A stretch of 64,000 nucleotides of DNA from Tragulus kanchil (taxonomy: Eukaryota > Chordata > Mammalia > Artiodactyla > Tragulidae). The notes beneath the pieces are model-generated. The model was not told where the DNA came from, made no database searches, and worked only from the letters and a program-made list of their open reading frames with translations. The first letter of the stretch is position 1; each line of letters begins with the position of its first letter. The position numbers and the translations under genes were made by a program. The stretch covers positions 101,734,794 through 101,798,793 of the forward strand of contig JAIOJX010000032.1 of assembly GCA_022376925.1 (NCBI GenBank), in the 5' to 3' direction. Of the stretch, positions 23,691 to 35,494 are shown in pieces.

Positions 23691-24885
23691 CAGCCTCACT
23701 TTGTAAGTAATACTAGCACTTTAGGCCTCAAAAGAGTTGGACAACACCAGGCGACTAATATTAAGATAGTGGTTCTCAAATGATAGTGTACGTCTTAGTT
23801 ATCTGGAGAGCTCCACACCCAGTTATCTTGGGCCCCACACCCAAGAGTTGCTGACTCAGTGGGTCTGAAGCATGGCCTGAGAAGATGCCTTTGTAACAAG
23901 TCCTCAAGTGAAGCTGACACTGTTGGTCTAGGGACCACACTTTTGGAACACTGCTGTAGTATTTAATTCCTATGACTCAGTTTGGTTTTCTTGAAACACT
24001 GCAAGTGTCATCACTAGTTAGGTGACATAGATGCACAGACTTAGGACCCTCAGCTTCCTTAAGAAGTGTTAAGAAAGGTTAGAGATTCTTGAAGTAGTAC
24101 CAGTGATAGTGGTCTTAAAAAGCAAACAGATTGGGCTTCCCTGGTGGTCCAGTGGGTAAAGACATTGCCTTGCAGTGCAAGGGGTGCCAGTTCAATCCCT
24201 GACCTGGGAAGATCCCACATGCTGCAGAGCAGGTGGACTGATGTGTCCAATTACCAAGCCAGAGCTCTGGAGTGCATGTGCCTAGAGCTGGTGCTCTGCA
24301 GCAGAAGAGGCCACTGTGATGGGAGGCCCACACAGGCCAAATAAAGAACAAAGATGGATGAAAATGGATGGATGAAAGACCAATAGAAGTGGCCAAAACC
24401 CCCCCAAGAAATGAAACAGTTTTTAGGTCCATCTATATTACTGCAAATGGCAGCATTTCATTCTTTTTTTATGGACCTAGAGATGATCACATTAAGTGAA
24501 ATAAGTCAGACAGTGTCAAATCTCATATGTTATTTGTGGAATCTAAAGATATGATACGAATTAACTTATTTATTAATAGAACGCAGTAACAGATTCACAG
24601 ACATATAAAACAAACTGATGGTTACCAAAGAGGATAGAAGGCGTTAGGGAGGGCAATGATAAACTATGAGTCTGCAGCTAACATATACACACTGCTCTAT
24701 ATAAGTTAGATATACACCAGATACCTACCATAGAGCACAGAGAACTATACTCAATTTCTCATAATAGCCTATAATGGAAAATAATCTGGGAAAGTGTATA
24801 TACATATATATATATGACTCTACAGTTTAGTTTGTTAATTATTTGACCGTGGATCAGTTAACAAACTCCTCAGCCTCACTTTGTA

Positions 24886-25817
24886 TAGTAAGATCGCTAC
24901 CTTTTCCATTTTGTTCACTATTTCCAAGGCCTAACTTAGAGTAGGCAATTAAAAATATTCTTTGAATTAAGACGCAGGATTTGTCATAGACAAATCTGCA
25001 TTTCTTCTCAAGACTTTATATTCTATTTTTGCCCTCTCCATTTGTAGGGATTAACACATAAATTCTCAATAAGCTGTGAGAAATATCATCTTAAGTGTTC
25101 ACAAAGACTCAGCTGTGATAAGAAAATACAGCTTCTTTATTTCCTACAATGACTCTGATTTTGCTTATGAATCACCTGCTTCACAGTGAGGAGCGGGCAA
25201 GAGGAACTCAGTCGTGAAAGTTAGCTCAGTTTTAGCTCTTTGAAGTGAATTGTTCTCTTTCTCATAAATGTTTAGTCTTGCAAAACTCCCTCTGTTCTCT
25301 TCAGGGCAAATGGTGGCTATGAGATTCCATGTGGTCATGAGAGGACCCCTTGCTTGTCCCTTTGGCTTAGTGGTTGGTCAGAAGTTGCCTCTTAGCTTGT
25401 TTAGTCTTGTTCTTTGGGATGAACGTACAATTCAGCACTGCAGTGGAGGCCATCATTCTGACTGTTTACCTCTGGTCACTAAGCCCAAGCTCTCTGTGGC
25501 CTCATTGTCCTTTTCCTGCAACCCTGCAACTGCCTCATCATACTCAGGACCTCTATGTCTTTTCATCTTAGTAAGGGGAATTTCTGGTCTCTTACCTGCA
25601 GTGTATCTGGGCTACTTGTTAATTTCTAAGGTACAACTATGCTCCAACAGTTCAATACAGATTGAAAAGAGTGCAGAAATGAGCTCTTACCTCACTGTTC
25701 GAGTCCTTTCCTTTCCTCCTACTAGCTATGGAATTTGGAAGTAATTATGTACCTCCGTTCACTTCTACTACTTCATTTCTACCAACGGGATTATATGGTG
25801 GTATTGAAGGAAGAGGC
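24886..25817. other. No gene seen; one 158-codon frame
   Basis: The frame 25268-25744 starts with an ATG and is the longest of this stretch, but its translation is leucine/serine-rich, shows no domain, and its last 27 codons fall in the duplicated unit K. No splice or promoter context supports it. I recognise no repeat here. Confidence 0.5.
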
Positions 25818-26088
25818 GACTTTTCTCTGGTGGTACAGTGGGTAAAGAGTTCACTTTGCAGTGCAAGGGGCAACGGTTTGATCCCTGTGTCTCGTGGGTT
25901 CTTTCCTGGGGAAGATCCCATGTGCCGTGGAGCAGCTGGATAGGTGTGTCAAATTACGAGCCAGTGCTCTGGAGTGCATGTGCCCAGAGCCAGTGCTTAG
26001 CAGCGAGAGAAACCACTGCAATGGGAGACCCACACAGGCCAAAGAATAAAGATGGATGGAAATAAATAAACATACACACACAAAAAAA
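25818..26088 (+). mobile_element. CHR-2-type SINE
   Basis: Sense copy with ggtggtacagtgggtaaaga, gaagatcccatgtgccgtgg, ctctggagtgcatgtgccc and gggagacccacacaggcc, ending in an A-rich CACA-containing tail. Copy at 26919-27189. Confidence 0.85.
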
Positions 26089-26149
26089 ATACTCTATCCC
26101 AAAAGTGAACCTTTCTTTCATCTTTTGGTTGATAGTTTTTTAGAAATTG

Positions 26150-26450
26150 CTATCTGTACCAATTCTGGAGAAATAAAGGGAATAGGATACTGACTATATC
26201 CTCACTTTGCCTACAGCCCCTTGGGGGTGCCTGATCCACAAATAAATCATTGGAGAGAAGCACTGAGGATTGTGGGTAATCAAGTGCAGACCCAAGAGCT
26301 TGTGTTACATGGTCCTGTTGCTTCAGCCTCAGAGGCTCTGGGCATCATATATAATGGGACTAATACCAGCATCTTAATAACAGTGATTTGTATATGGAGA
26401 TTAAATGAAATGTCAGTAAAGGCATTTTGTCACTAAGGAAGTAATGGTGC
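26150..26450. mobile_element. Possible MIR-like or unclassified old repeat
   Basis: Contains tggagattaaatgaaatgtc, like a MIR tail, after unplaced sequence around ttgggggtgcctgatcc. Weak. Copy at 27251-27551. Confidence 0.3.
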
Positions 26451-28030
26451 AGACATTATAATTCAAATATGAATTATAATAAATGTATTTATCCTCCCTG
26501 TCATGGAACCACAGTTATCTCAGAGTTGGGGAATAAACAGGACAGTCTTTCATCAAAAACTCAAAGGAAACAAAGGAAAATTCACTCAGCTTTAACAAAG
26601 CAGATACTCGTGCTAGGAAGGTCATGCTCAAAATCCTTCAGGCTAAGCTTCAACAGTATGTGGAACATGAACTTCCAGATGTACAAGCTGGATTTTAATG
26701 AGGCAGAGGAACCAAAGGTCAAATTTCCAACAACAATCGGATCATAGAAAAAACAAGGGAATTCCAGAAAAGAGTGCAGAAATGAGCTCTTACCTCACTG
26801 TTCGAGTCCTTTCCTTTCCTCCTACTAGCTATGGAATTTGGAAGTAATTATGTACCTCCGTTCACTTCTACTACTTCATTTCTACCAACGGGATTATATG
26901 GTGGTATTGAAGGAAGGCGACTTTTCTCTGGTGGTACAGTGGGTAAAGAGTTCACTTTGCAGTGCAAGGGGCAACGGTTTGATCCCTGTGTCTCGTGGGT
27001 TCTTTCCTGGGGAAGATCCCATGTGCCGTGGAGCAGCTGGATAGGTGTGTCAAATTACGAGCCAGTGCTCTGGAGTGCATGTGCCCAGAGCCAGTGCTTA
27101 GCAGCGAGAGAAACCACTGCAATGGGAGACCCACACAGGCCAAAGAATAAAGATGGATGGAAATAAATAAACATACACACACAAAAAAAATACTCTATCC
27201 CAAAAGTGAACCTTTCTTTCATCTTTTGGTTGATAGTTTTTTAGAAATTGCTATCTGTACCAATTCTGGAGAAATAAAGGGAATAGGATACTGACTATAT
27301 CCTCACTTTGCCTACAGCCCCTTGGGGGTGCCTGATCCACAAATAAATCATTGGAGAGAAGCACTGAGGATTGTGGGTAATCAAGTGCAGACCCAAGAGC
27401 TTGTGTTACATGGTCCTGTTGCTTCAGCCTCAGAGGCTCTGGGCATCATATATAATGGGACTAATACCAGCATCTTAATAACAGTGATTTGTATATGGAG
27501 ATTAAATGAAATGTCAGTAAAGGCATTTTGTCACTAAGGAAGTAATGGTGCAGACATTATAATTCAAATATGAATTATAATAAATGTATTTATCCTCCCT
27601 GTCATGGAACCACAGTTATCTCAGAGTTGGGGAATAAACAGGACAGTCTTTCATCAAAAACTCAAAGGAAACAAAGGAAAATTCACTCAGCTTTAACAAA
27701 GCAGATACTCGTGCTAGGAAGGTCATGCTCAAAATCCTTCAGGCTAAGCTTCAACAGTATGTGGAACATGAACTTCCAGATGTACAAGCTGGATTTTAAT
27801 GAGGCAGAGGAACCAAAGGTCAAATTTCCAACAACAATCGGATCATAGAAAAAACAAGGGAATTCCAGAAAAGCATCTACTTCTGCTTTGTTGACTATGC
27901 TAAAGCCTTTGTGTTAATCACAAGTGAAAAAATTCTTAAAGAGATGGGAATTCAGATCTCCTTACCTGCCTTCTGAAAAACCTGTACGCAATTCAAGAAG
28001 CAATAGTTAGAATCGGAAAACAAACAGTGG

Positions 28031-28306
28031 ATGGGTTCAAAGAACATCAAGGCTGTGCATTGTCACCCTGCTTATTCAAATTATATGAAGAGAGTGCTAT
28101 GCGAAATGTTGGGCAACATGAAGCTCAAGCTGGAATCAAGACTGCTGGGAAAAAATATCAATAACCACAGATATGCAGATGATACCACACTAACAGTAGA
28201 AAGCAAAGAGGAACTAAGAAGCCTCTTTAAGAAGGTGAAAGAGGAGAATGAAAAATCCAGCTTAAAACTCAACATTTTGACATCCTGTCCCATCTCTTCA
28301 TGGTAA
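28031..28306 (+). pseudogene. BovB reverse transcriptase fragment with YADD
   Basis: 91 codons. Residues 43-51 read INNHRYADD, the palm-domain catalytic motif of BovB RT, followed by a lysine/glutamate-rich helix (ESKEELRSLFKKVKEE). Upstream frameshifts separate it from the VDYAKAF-like block near 27890. Copy at 29119-29394. Confidence 0.85.
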
Positions 28307-28370
28307 ATAGATGGGGAACAAGTGGAAACAGTTACAGACCTTGCTTTCTCAGGCTCTAAAATCACTGGGG

Positions 28371-28528
28371 ACCCCCTACCCTACTCCTTGGACCCTGGCT
28401 ATGAAAATGGATCAAAGACCCCTGTTCAATATTGGTTCAATATTGGTTCTCTCTCAGGGAGTCAGCCCACTGTTACAACAGCATCTCCCACTCTAATAAA
28501 CTTTATTCTCCTCTCAAAAAAATAAAAT
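28371..28528 (+). mobile_element. ERV LTR-derived retrocopy with A-rich tail
   Basis: A 158-base insert flanked by a perfect 13-base target-site duplication, aaaatcactgggg, at 28358-28370 and 28529-28541. It ends aataaactttattctcctct then an A-rich tail, like the polyadenylated end of an ERV LTR (R region with AATAAA). I infer an LTR transcript end copied in by LINE machinery. It contains no viral coding sequence. Copy at 29459-29616. Confidence 0.65.
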
Positions 28529-28583
28529 AAAATCACTGGGGATGGATGGTGATTACAGGCACAAAATTAAAAGATGTTCCTTG

Positions 28584-30635
28584 ATTCCATATATATGTGT
28601 TAGTATACTTTATTTGTCCTTCTCTTTTTAACTTACTTCACTTTGTATAATAGGTTCTAGATTCATCTACCTCATTAGGACTGATTCTTCTGCACTTATT
28701 TTTACAGCTGGAAAGTATTCCATTGTGTATATTTATCATAGATTCTTTATCCATTCATTCATCAATGGACATCTAGGTTGCTTCCATGTTCTATATATTG
28801 TAAAAACTGCTGCAATGAACATTGGGGTACAGGTGTCTGTTTCAATTTTGATTTCATCAGGGTATATGACTAATAGCTGGATTTTAATGAGGCAGAGGAA
28901 CCAAAGGTCAAATTTCCAACAACAATCGGATCATAGAAAAAACAAGGGAATTCCAGAAAAGCATCTACTTCTGCTTTGTTGACTATGCTAAAGCCTTTGT
29001 GTTAATCACAAGTGAAAAAATTCTTAAAGAGATGGGAATTCAGATCTCCTTACCTGCCTTCTGAAAAACCTGTACGCAATTCAAGAAGCAATAGTTAGAA
29101 TCGGAAAACAAACAGTGGATGGGTTCAAAGAACATCAAGGCTGTGCATTGTCACCCTGCTTATTCAAATTATATGAAGAGAGTGCTATGCGAAATGTTGG
29201 GCAACATGAAGCTCAAGCTGGAATCAAGACTGCTGGGAAAAAATATCAATAACCACAGATATGCAGATGATACCACACTAACAGTAGAAAGCAAAGAGGA
29301 ACTAAGAAGCCTCTTTAAGAAGGTGAAAGAGGAGAATGAAAAATCCAGCTTAAAACTCAACATTTTGACATCCTGTCCCATCTCTTCATGGTAAATAGAT
29401 GGGGAACAAGTGGAAACAGTTACAGACCTTGCTTTCTCAGGCTCTAAAATCACTGGGGACCCCCTACCCTACTCCTTGGACCCTGGCTATGAAAATGGAT
29501 CAAAGACCCCTGTTCAATATTGGTTCAATATTGGTTCTCTCTCAGGGAGTCAGCCCACTGTTACAACAGCATCTCCCACTCTAATAAACTTTATTCTCCT
29601 CTCAAAAAAATAAAATAAAATCACTGGGGATGGATGGTGATTACAGGCACAAAATTAAAAGATGTTCCTTGATTCCATATATATGTGTTAGTATACTTTA
29701 TTTGTCCTTCTCTTTTTAACTTACTTCACTTTGTATAATAGGTTCTAGATTCATCTACCTCATTAGGACTGATTCTTCTGCACTTATTTTTACAGCTGGA
29801 AAGTATTCCATTGTGTATATTTATCATAGATTCTTTATCCATTCATTCATCAATGGACATCTAGGTTGCTTCCATGTTCTATATATTGTAAAAACTGCTG
29901 CAATGAACATTGGGGTACAGGTGTCTGTTTCAATTTTGATTTCATCAGGGTATATGACTAATAGCAGGATTGCTGGGTCATATGGTGCTTCTATTCCTAG
30001 TTCTTTAAGGAGTCTCCATACTGTCTTCCATAGTGGCTGTATCAATTTACAATCCCACCAACAGTGCAAGAGTGTTCCCTTTTCTCTGCACCCTCTCCAG
30101 CATTTATTGTCTGCCGATTTGTTGGTGGTGGCCATTCTGACAGGTGTGAGGTGATATTTCATTGTGGTTTTGATGTGCATTTCTCTAGTAATAAGTGACA
30201 CTGAGCATCTTTTCATGTGCTTTTTGGCCATCTGTATTATAGAATCTAGAAAGATGGTACTGATGAGTACAAACACAGAGCAGCTACGGAGAAACAGACA
30301 TAAAGACAGACCTATGGGGAGGGAAGACTGTGTGAGAGGTACAGAAAGTGTAACATGGAAACCAACACTATCATATGTAAAAGAGACAATCATTGTGAAT
30401 AAGCTGTAAGACTAAGGGAACTTACATGGGGGTTATGCAACAATCTGGAAGGATGGGACATTGGGGAAGAGGGAGGTGGGGCTCAGGTGGGTGGGATTAG
30501 GGATATACCTATGATTGATTGGGAATTATGTATACCTGTAAACCACAAAACTCTGTAAAAATGTAAAACAATAACTTTGCTATGCACCTGAAACTAATGC
30601 AACATTGTAAATCAATTATACCCCAATTTAAAAAA
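28584..30635. mobile_element. 5'-inverted L1 inserted in the BovB
   Basis: Target-site duplications aaaagatgttccttg (28569-28583) and aaaagatattccgtg (30636-30650) match at 13 of 15. The left part is antisense L1 ORF2 tail. At about 30240 orientation flips to a sense 3'UTR (agaatctagaaagatgg to ctgaaactaatgcaacattg) and an A-tail. The two arms meet at the same L1 position (tatggaat / gaatctag), as in twin-primed insertion. 28584-28874 is the first copy of 29672-29962 (duplication L). Confidence 0.8.
29824..30231 (-). pseudogene. L1 ORF2p C-terminal fragment
   Basis: About 135 residues with the L1 C-terminal signature: [19 protein letters not shown], then [18 protein letters not shown] (cysteine-rich segment) and [14 protein letters not shown]. 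It is open upstream to 30393, but that extension is the inverted 3'UTR, not protein. No start and no RT domain, so not functional. Confidence 0.88.
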
Positions 30636-32628
30636 AAAAGATATTCCGTGAAAGAAAAACTGTGAATGGCATAGACAGTGTATTAAAAAACAGAGACATC
30701 ACTTTGCCTATAAAAGTCCTATAGTCAAAGCTGTGTTTTTTCCAGTAGTTATGTATGAATATTAGTTGAACTGGAAAGAAGACTGAGCATGGAAGAATTG
30801 ATGCCTTCAAACTGTGGTACTGGAAAAGACTCTTGACAGTCCTTTGGACTGCAAGGAGATCAACCCGATCAATCCTGAAGAAAATCAACTCTGAATATTC
30901 ATTAGAAGGACTGATGCTGAAACTGAAGCTCCAATACATTTGGACACCGTATGTAAAGAGATGACTTGTTGGAAAAGACCCTGATGCTGGGAAAAGTTGA
31001 AGGCTGGAGGAGAAGGGGACAACAGAGGATGAGATGATTGGATGGCTTCATCATTTCAGTAGTTGTGAGTTTGAGCAAACTCCAGGAGATGGTGAAGGAC
31101 AGAGAGGCCTGGCATTCTGCAGTCCATTGGGTCGCAGAGAGTTGGACATGGCTGAGCAGCTGAACACAACAAAAGAGGACATTACAATATTGTAATTATC
31201 CTCAATTAAAATAAGAAAACATTTTAAAATAATAAGGACAAGATTACCATTTTAAAGCACCATCTGGTTATATATGGACAGAATTTTCCTTAATATATCA
31301 CTATAAGTGAAACACAGGAAAATGAAAAATCTCATAATACTGAAACATCAGATTGACAGTTAATTTAGGCCAGAAATATGGAAACAAATCAATGTCCAAA
31401 CCTAGGAATAAGTCTCTTCTATTCAATTTTGAAACCGCAGCTCCTGAAATCATTGTTGGGACAGAGGAATGGGTTGATTACTGAAGAGGACAAGTGAATG
31501 GAAACCAACACTATCATATGTAAAAGAGACAATCATTGTGAATAAGCTGTAAGACTAAGGGAACTTACATGGGGGTTATGCAACAATCTGGAAGGATGGG
31601 ACATTGGGGAAGAGGGAGGTGGGGCTCAGGTGGGTGGGATTAGGGATATACCTATGATTGATTGGGAATTATGTATACCTGTAAACCACAAAACTCTGTA
31701 AAAATGTAAAACAATAACTTTGCTATGCACCTGAAACTAATGCAACATTGTAAATCAATTATACCCCAATTTAAAAAAAAGATATTCCGTGAAAGAAAAA
31801 CTGTGAATGGCATAGACAGTGTATTAAAAAACAGAGACATCACTTTGCCTATAAAAGTCCTATAGTCAAAGCTGTGTTTTTTCCAGTAGTTATGTATGAA
31901 TATTAGTTGAACTGGAAAGAAGACTGAGCATGGAAGAATTGATGCCTTCAAACTGTGGTACTGGAAAAGACTCTTGACAGTCCTTTGGACTGCAAGGAGA
32001 TCAACCCGATCAATCCTGAAGAAAATCAACTCTGAATATTCATTAGAAGGACTGATGCTGAAACTGAAGCTCCAATACATTTGGACACCGTATGTAAAGA
32101 GATGACTTGTTGGAAAAGACCCTGATGCTGGGAAAAGTTGAAGGCTGGAGGAGAAGGGGACAACAGAGGATGAGATGATTGGATGGCTTCATCATTTCAG
32201 TAGTTGTGAGTTTGAGCAAACTCCAGGAGATGGTGAAGGACAGAGAGGCCTGGCATTCTGCAGTCCATTGGGTCGCAGAGAGTTGGACATGGCTGAGCAG
32301 CTGAACACAACAAAAGAGGACATTACAATATTGTAATTATCCTCAATTAAAATAAGAAAACATTTTAAAATAATAAGGACAAGATTACCATTTTAAAGCA
32401 CCATCTGGTTATATATGGACAGAATTTTCCTTAATATATCACTATAAGTGAAACACAGGAAAATGAAAAATCTCATAATACTGAAACATCAGATTGACAG
32501 TTAATTTAGGCCAGAAATATGGAAACAAATCAATGTCCAAACCTAGGAATAAGTCTCTTCTATTCAATTTTGAAACCGCAGCTCCTGAAATCATTGTTGG
32601 GACAGAGGAATGGGTTGATTACTGAAGA
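30355..32628. repeat. Duplication M, period 1141-1143
   Basis: Bases 30355-31487 recur at 31498-32628. The A-run at 30630 is two bases shorter in copy 2. The 10-base spacer plus start of copy 2 (ggacaagtgaatggaaacc) resembles the sequence before copy 1 (agaaagtgtaacatggaaac) with indels. The unit repeats the BovB 3' end (31782-32311). Confidence 0.96.
31171..31487. other. No gene seen
   Basis: AT-rich sequence after the BovB tail. Near 31180 it resembles an L1 tail (attacaatattgtaattatc). Copies at 32312-32628 and 33415-33731. Confidence 0.5.
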
Positions 32629-34411
32629 TGATACAGAGCAACCTCCTTATGGAACTGGAAGTGGTGAGCACTGGTTTTAGTGCAACCAGGAAGCCTTGAC
32701 TATGTGAGGTCTCTATATGTGTCTGCTGTCAGAGTGTGGAGGTAGGAAGAGATTCCATTTCAGTTTTCTTTATAGTACACTTGACTTGGGAGCCATGAAT
32801 TATCAGTTTGCTCTTTAGATAATGCTTTCAAGAAGGTAATTTCATCTGTACCTAGGAGGTCAGAGAAAATCATCAAAGTCAATTTATTTTTTCATTAATC
32901 GATACCAATAGGAATTCTGCTTAAATTTTAGAAGCAAACAAATATGTGTCTATATTTTCATTCTGCCACTATGGAAAGAATAATAAAACCTTGTGATAAT
33001 CCTCATTTGCAACATGGGACGAATAATAGACCTGCCATCCTTGGTGGTTAGAAACATCAAATATGAAGGTAATACTTATAATACACATCTATAATATTTC
33101 AGCTTGAACATTCAGGTCTAGATGTGTTTTATAATTCAAAAAATTTTTCAATTTTCAGTGTTATAAAACACTCAGCACAATCTAGAAAACAACCCATGAT
33201 TAGACACAGTTTTGTTTTTGTTTTTCTGAAACATTATGTTTGAATTGTTACTTTAAGTGGAATATATAAATATAACAAATTGCCTCACATAAATTTAGGG
33301 TAAGTTTTCGCCAATGATTAGAAAAATTTACAAGTTTTGTTTTGTTTTTCTAAAACTATTCTGCAGTCCATTGGGTCGCAGAGAGTTGGACATGGCTGAG
33401 CAGCTGAACACAACAAAAGAGGACATTACAATATTGTAATTATCCTCAATTAAAATAAGAAAACATTTTAAAATAATAAGGACAAGATTACCATTTTAAA
33501 GCACCATCTGGTTATATATGGACAGAATTTTCCTTAATATATCACTATAAGTGAAACACAGGAAAATGAAAAATCTCATAATACTGAAACATCAGATTGA
33601 CAGTTAATTTAGGCCAGAAATATGGAAACAAATCAATGTCCAAACCTAGGAATAAGTCTCTTCTATTCAATTTTGAAACCGCAGCTCCTGAAATCATTGT
33701 TGGGACAGAGGAATGGGTTGATTACTGAAGATGATACAGAGCAACCTCCTTATGGAACTGGAAGTGGTGAGCACTGGTTTTAGTGCAACCAGGAAGCCTT
33801 GACTATGTGAGGTCTCTATATGTGTCTGCTGTCAGAGTGTGGAGGTAGGAAGAGATTCCATTTCAGTTTTCTTTATAGTACACTTGACTTGGGAGCCATG
33901 AATTATCAGTTTGCTCTTTAGATAATGCTTTCAAGAAGGTAATTTCATCTGTACCTAGGAGGTCAGAGAAAATCATCAAAGTCAATTTATTTTTTCATTA
34001 ATCGATACCAATAGGAATTCTGCTTAAATTTTAGAAGCAAACAAATATGTGTCTATATTTTCATTCTGCCACTATGGAAAGAATAATAAAACCTTGTGAT
34101 AATCCTCATTTGCAACATGGGACGAATAATAGACCTGCCATCCTTGGTGGTTAGAAACATCAAATATGAAGGTAATACTTATAATACACATCTATAATAT
34201 TTCAGCTTGAACATTCAGGTCTAGATGTGTTTTATAATTCAAAAAATTTTTCAATTTTCAGTGTTATAAAACACTCAGCACAATCTAGAAAACAACCCAT
34301 GATTAGACACAGTTTTGTTTTTGTTTTTCTGAAACATTATGTTTGAATTGTTACTTTAAGTGGAATATATAAATATAACAAATTGACTCACATAAATTTA
34401 GGGTAAGTTTT
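32255..34411. repeat. Duplication N, period 1103
   Basis: Bases 32255-33308 recur at 33358-34411. One base differs near the end (attgcctcac against attgactcac). The 49-base spacer 33309-33357 starts gccaatgattag, like the sequence after copy 2 (gccaaatgagtttg), and ends with an approximate copy of an internal run (agttttgttttgtttttct). The first 374 bases overlap M, giving three copies. Confidence 0.96.
32629..33308. other. No gene seen; AT-rich, unrecognised
   Basis: No repeat or coding signature found. Copy at 33732-34411. Confidence 0.6.
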
Positions 34412-35494
34412 GCTGCCAAATGAGTTTGCCACAGACTTTCCAACAAAACAACCTCTTCAGTTTTTCAAAGCTTTTTGAGTTTCACAATTGTAGATGAGGG
34501 ATTGTGGATCAAAGATAATAACATAAAAGACCATGCATCTCCCAAGTATTCCTTCTGTGCTGGTACTGGTGGTGCCTATGTGGCCACAGCAGCCCCACTG
34601 TGTTTGCGGGTCATTGTCTTTGATCCCCTTCCCCAGGGACTGAGTACAGCTCAGTCCAGTCCCAGACCTCCTGTGGGAACAGTTTTTTCCTTCAATGCAG
34701 CAGCTAAGAAGACCAAGGAGTTCTGACTCAAGCTGCTGGGGTTCCCACGACCTTGACACAGTGGCTCATACCCTCTACATGAGTGCCAGTGTCCACTCAG
34801 CCAAATACACCTCCCCACTAAGGCTTTTGTTTCTCTTTTAAAACAGCACTCAAAGTATAAGCTGTCTCCCTTATTATGTCTTCAGTTTTACCAATGTCAT
34901 TATAGGTTAGGTAAAACCCTCATCCTTGACCTAGCTCTCTAATTCTCTGAAACCTTCCAAGTCCTTTCTTTCTACCTGTGGAATCACCACCCCAGAATCC
35001 ACCAATTCCCTTTCCCAGTCTTTTCTCTGCACTGAGACCCAACTTTCCATTTTTGGACTTCCTTTCCAGACCATCCTCACAAGCAGAGTTCTCCAGCAAG
35101 TATTCCTTATTTTCTCACCTTAACCTTGGGGGTGGGGTGGGTTGCTTGTGTTCTATTTTTGCTCCCAGATTTCTGTCTCTTTCAGCATCCTGTAAGAACC
35201 CAGCGCACACGGGGACTCTGCTCATCTTCTGTATCACTCTACCCTCATCACTAGTATCTGCTGACTCTTCTGATCCTTCCCACGTCCTCACTGAACATCA
35301 AAGACTGAATCAGAGTCCTCTCCATCCCAAGCCCTTCCCTCATCCCAGGAGATATCAACATCTCAAGAGTAACGGTTGTTCCCTGACATCTCAATTGCTT
35401 CCTCACTCCAATTCAACTGTCCACTCTGTCAGTCCTAATTCTGTATCTTGTCATGGTTCAAAATATCCCCAATTCTAAAGTAGCTAGTGCAGGC
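34412..35494. other. No gene seen; unduplicated, pyrimidine-rich
   Basis: Frames of 83 codons (34475-34726, +), 100 codons (34457-34759, -) and 166 codons (34978-35478, +) occur. The last is a serine/proline/leucine-rich translation of a C/T-rich tract and starts at a non-ATG codon. None has a domain I recognise, and I see no A-tail or target-site duplication that would mark a retrocopy. Confidence 0.5.

Larger units (their letters stand above)
22550..24885. repeat. Duplication J, period 1180
   Basis: Bases 22550-23705 recur at 23730-24885, the longest unit in the window. I see no differences. The 24-base spacer 23706-23729 begins agtaatactagcacttt, similar with indels to the sequence after copy 2 (agtaagatcgctacctttt). 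The unit carries a MER5A-like element, a CHR-2 SINE and an L1 3' end. Confidence 0.97.
25664..27873. repeat. Duplication K, period 1101-1103, blunt
   Basis: Bases 25664-26766 recur at 26767-27867, with gaaaag shared at the junction. Copy 2 lacks two bases (gaagaggcgac against gaaggcgac), about 145 bases into the unit. The junction falls inside a BovB, which continues only after copy 2. Confidence 0.97.
27787..29965. repeat. Duplication L, period 1088, near blunt
   Basis: Bases 27787-28877 recur at 28875-29965 with agc shared at the junction and no difference that I see. The first 87 bases overlap the end of K. The repeat carries the BovB RT, the ERV-derived insert and the left end of the L1. 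Confidence 0.97.
26575..31170 (+). mobile_element. BovB (RTE) LINE, sense, interrupted
   Basis: A 5'-truncated BovB. Reverse-transcriptase sequence starts near 26575 (ggtcatgctcaaaatccttc), restarts at 27676 after duplication K, and runs through ttctgctttgttgactatgc and tatgcagatgataccacac (the YADD catalytic motif) to 28568. It resumes at 30641 after an L1 insertion and ends in the family 3' tail (cagagagttggacatggctg) near 31170. Duplications K, L and M repeat parts of it. Frames are shifted, so it is dead. Confidence 0.88.

Noticed and set aside
25268..25744. 158-codon ATG frame as a gene
   Set aside because: No recognisable domain, no promoter or splice context, hydrophobic/serine-rich translation typical of random frames, and its end lies in a duplicated unit.
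28031..28306. Active BovB reverse transcriptase
   Set aside because: YADD is present but frameshifts and stops break the rest, and the 5' part is missing.
30241..30635. Two independent L1 insertions
   Set aside because: The arms meet at the same L1 position and one target-site duplication pair encloses both, so one 5'-inverted insertion is simpler.
34475..34726. Processed pseudogene
   Set aside because: No A-tail, no target-site duplication and no parent gene that I recognise.
34978..35478. 166-codon frame, the longest on the plus strand
   Set aside because: It translates a C/T-rich tract into a serine/proline/leucine-rich run. It starts with a non-ATG codon and shows no domain.
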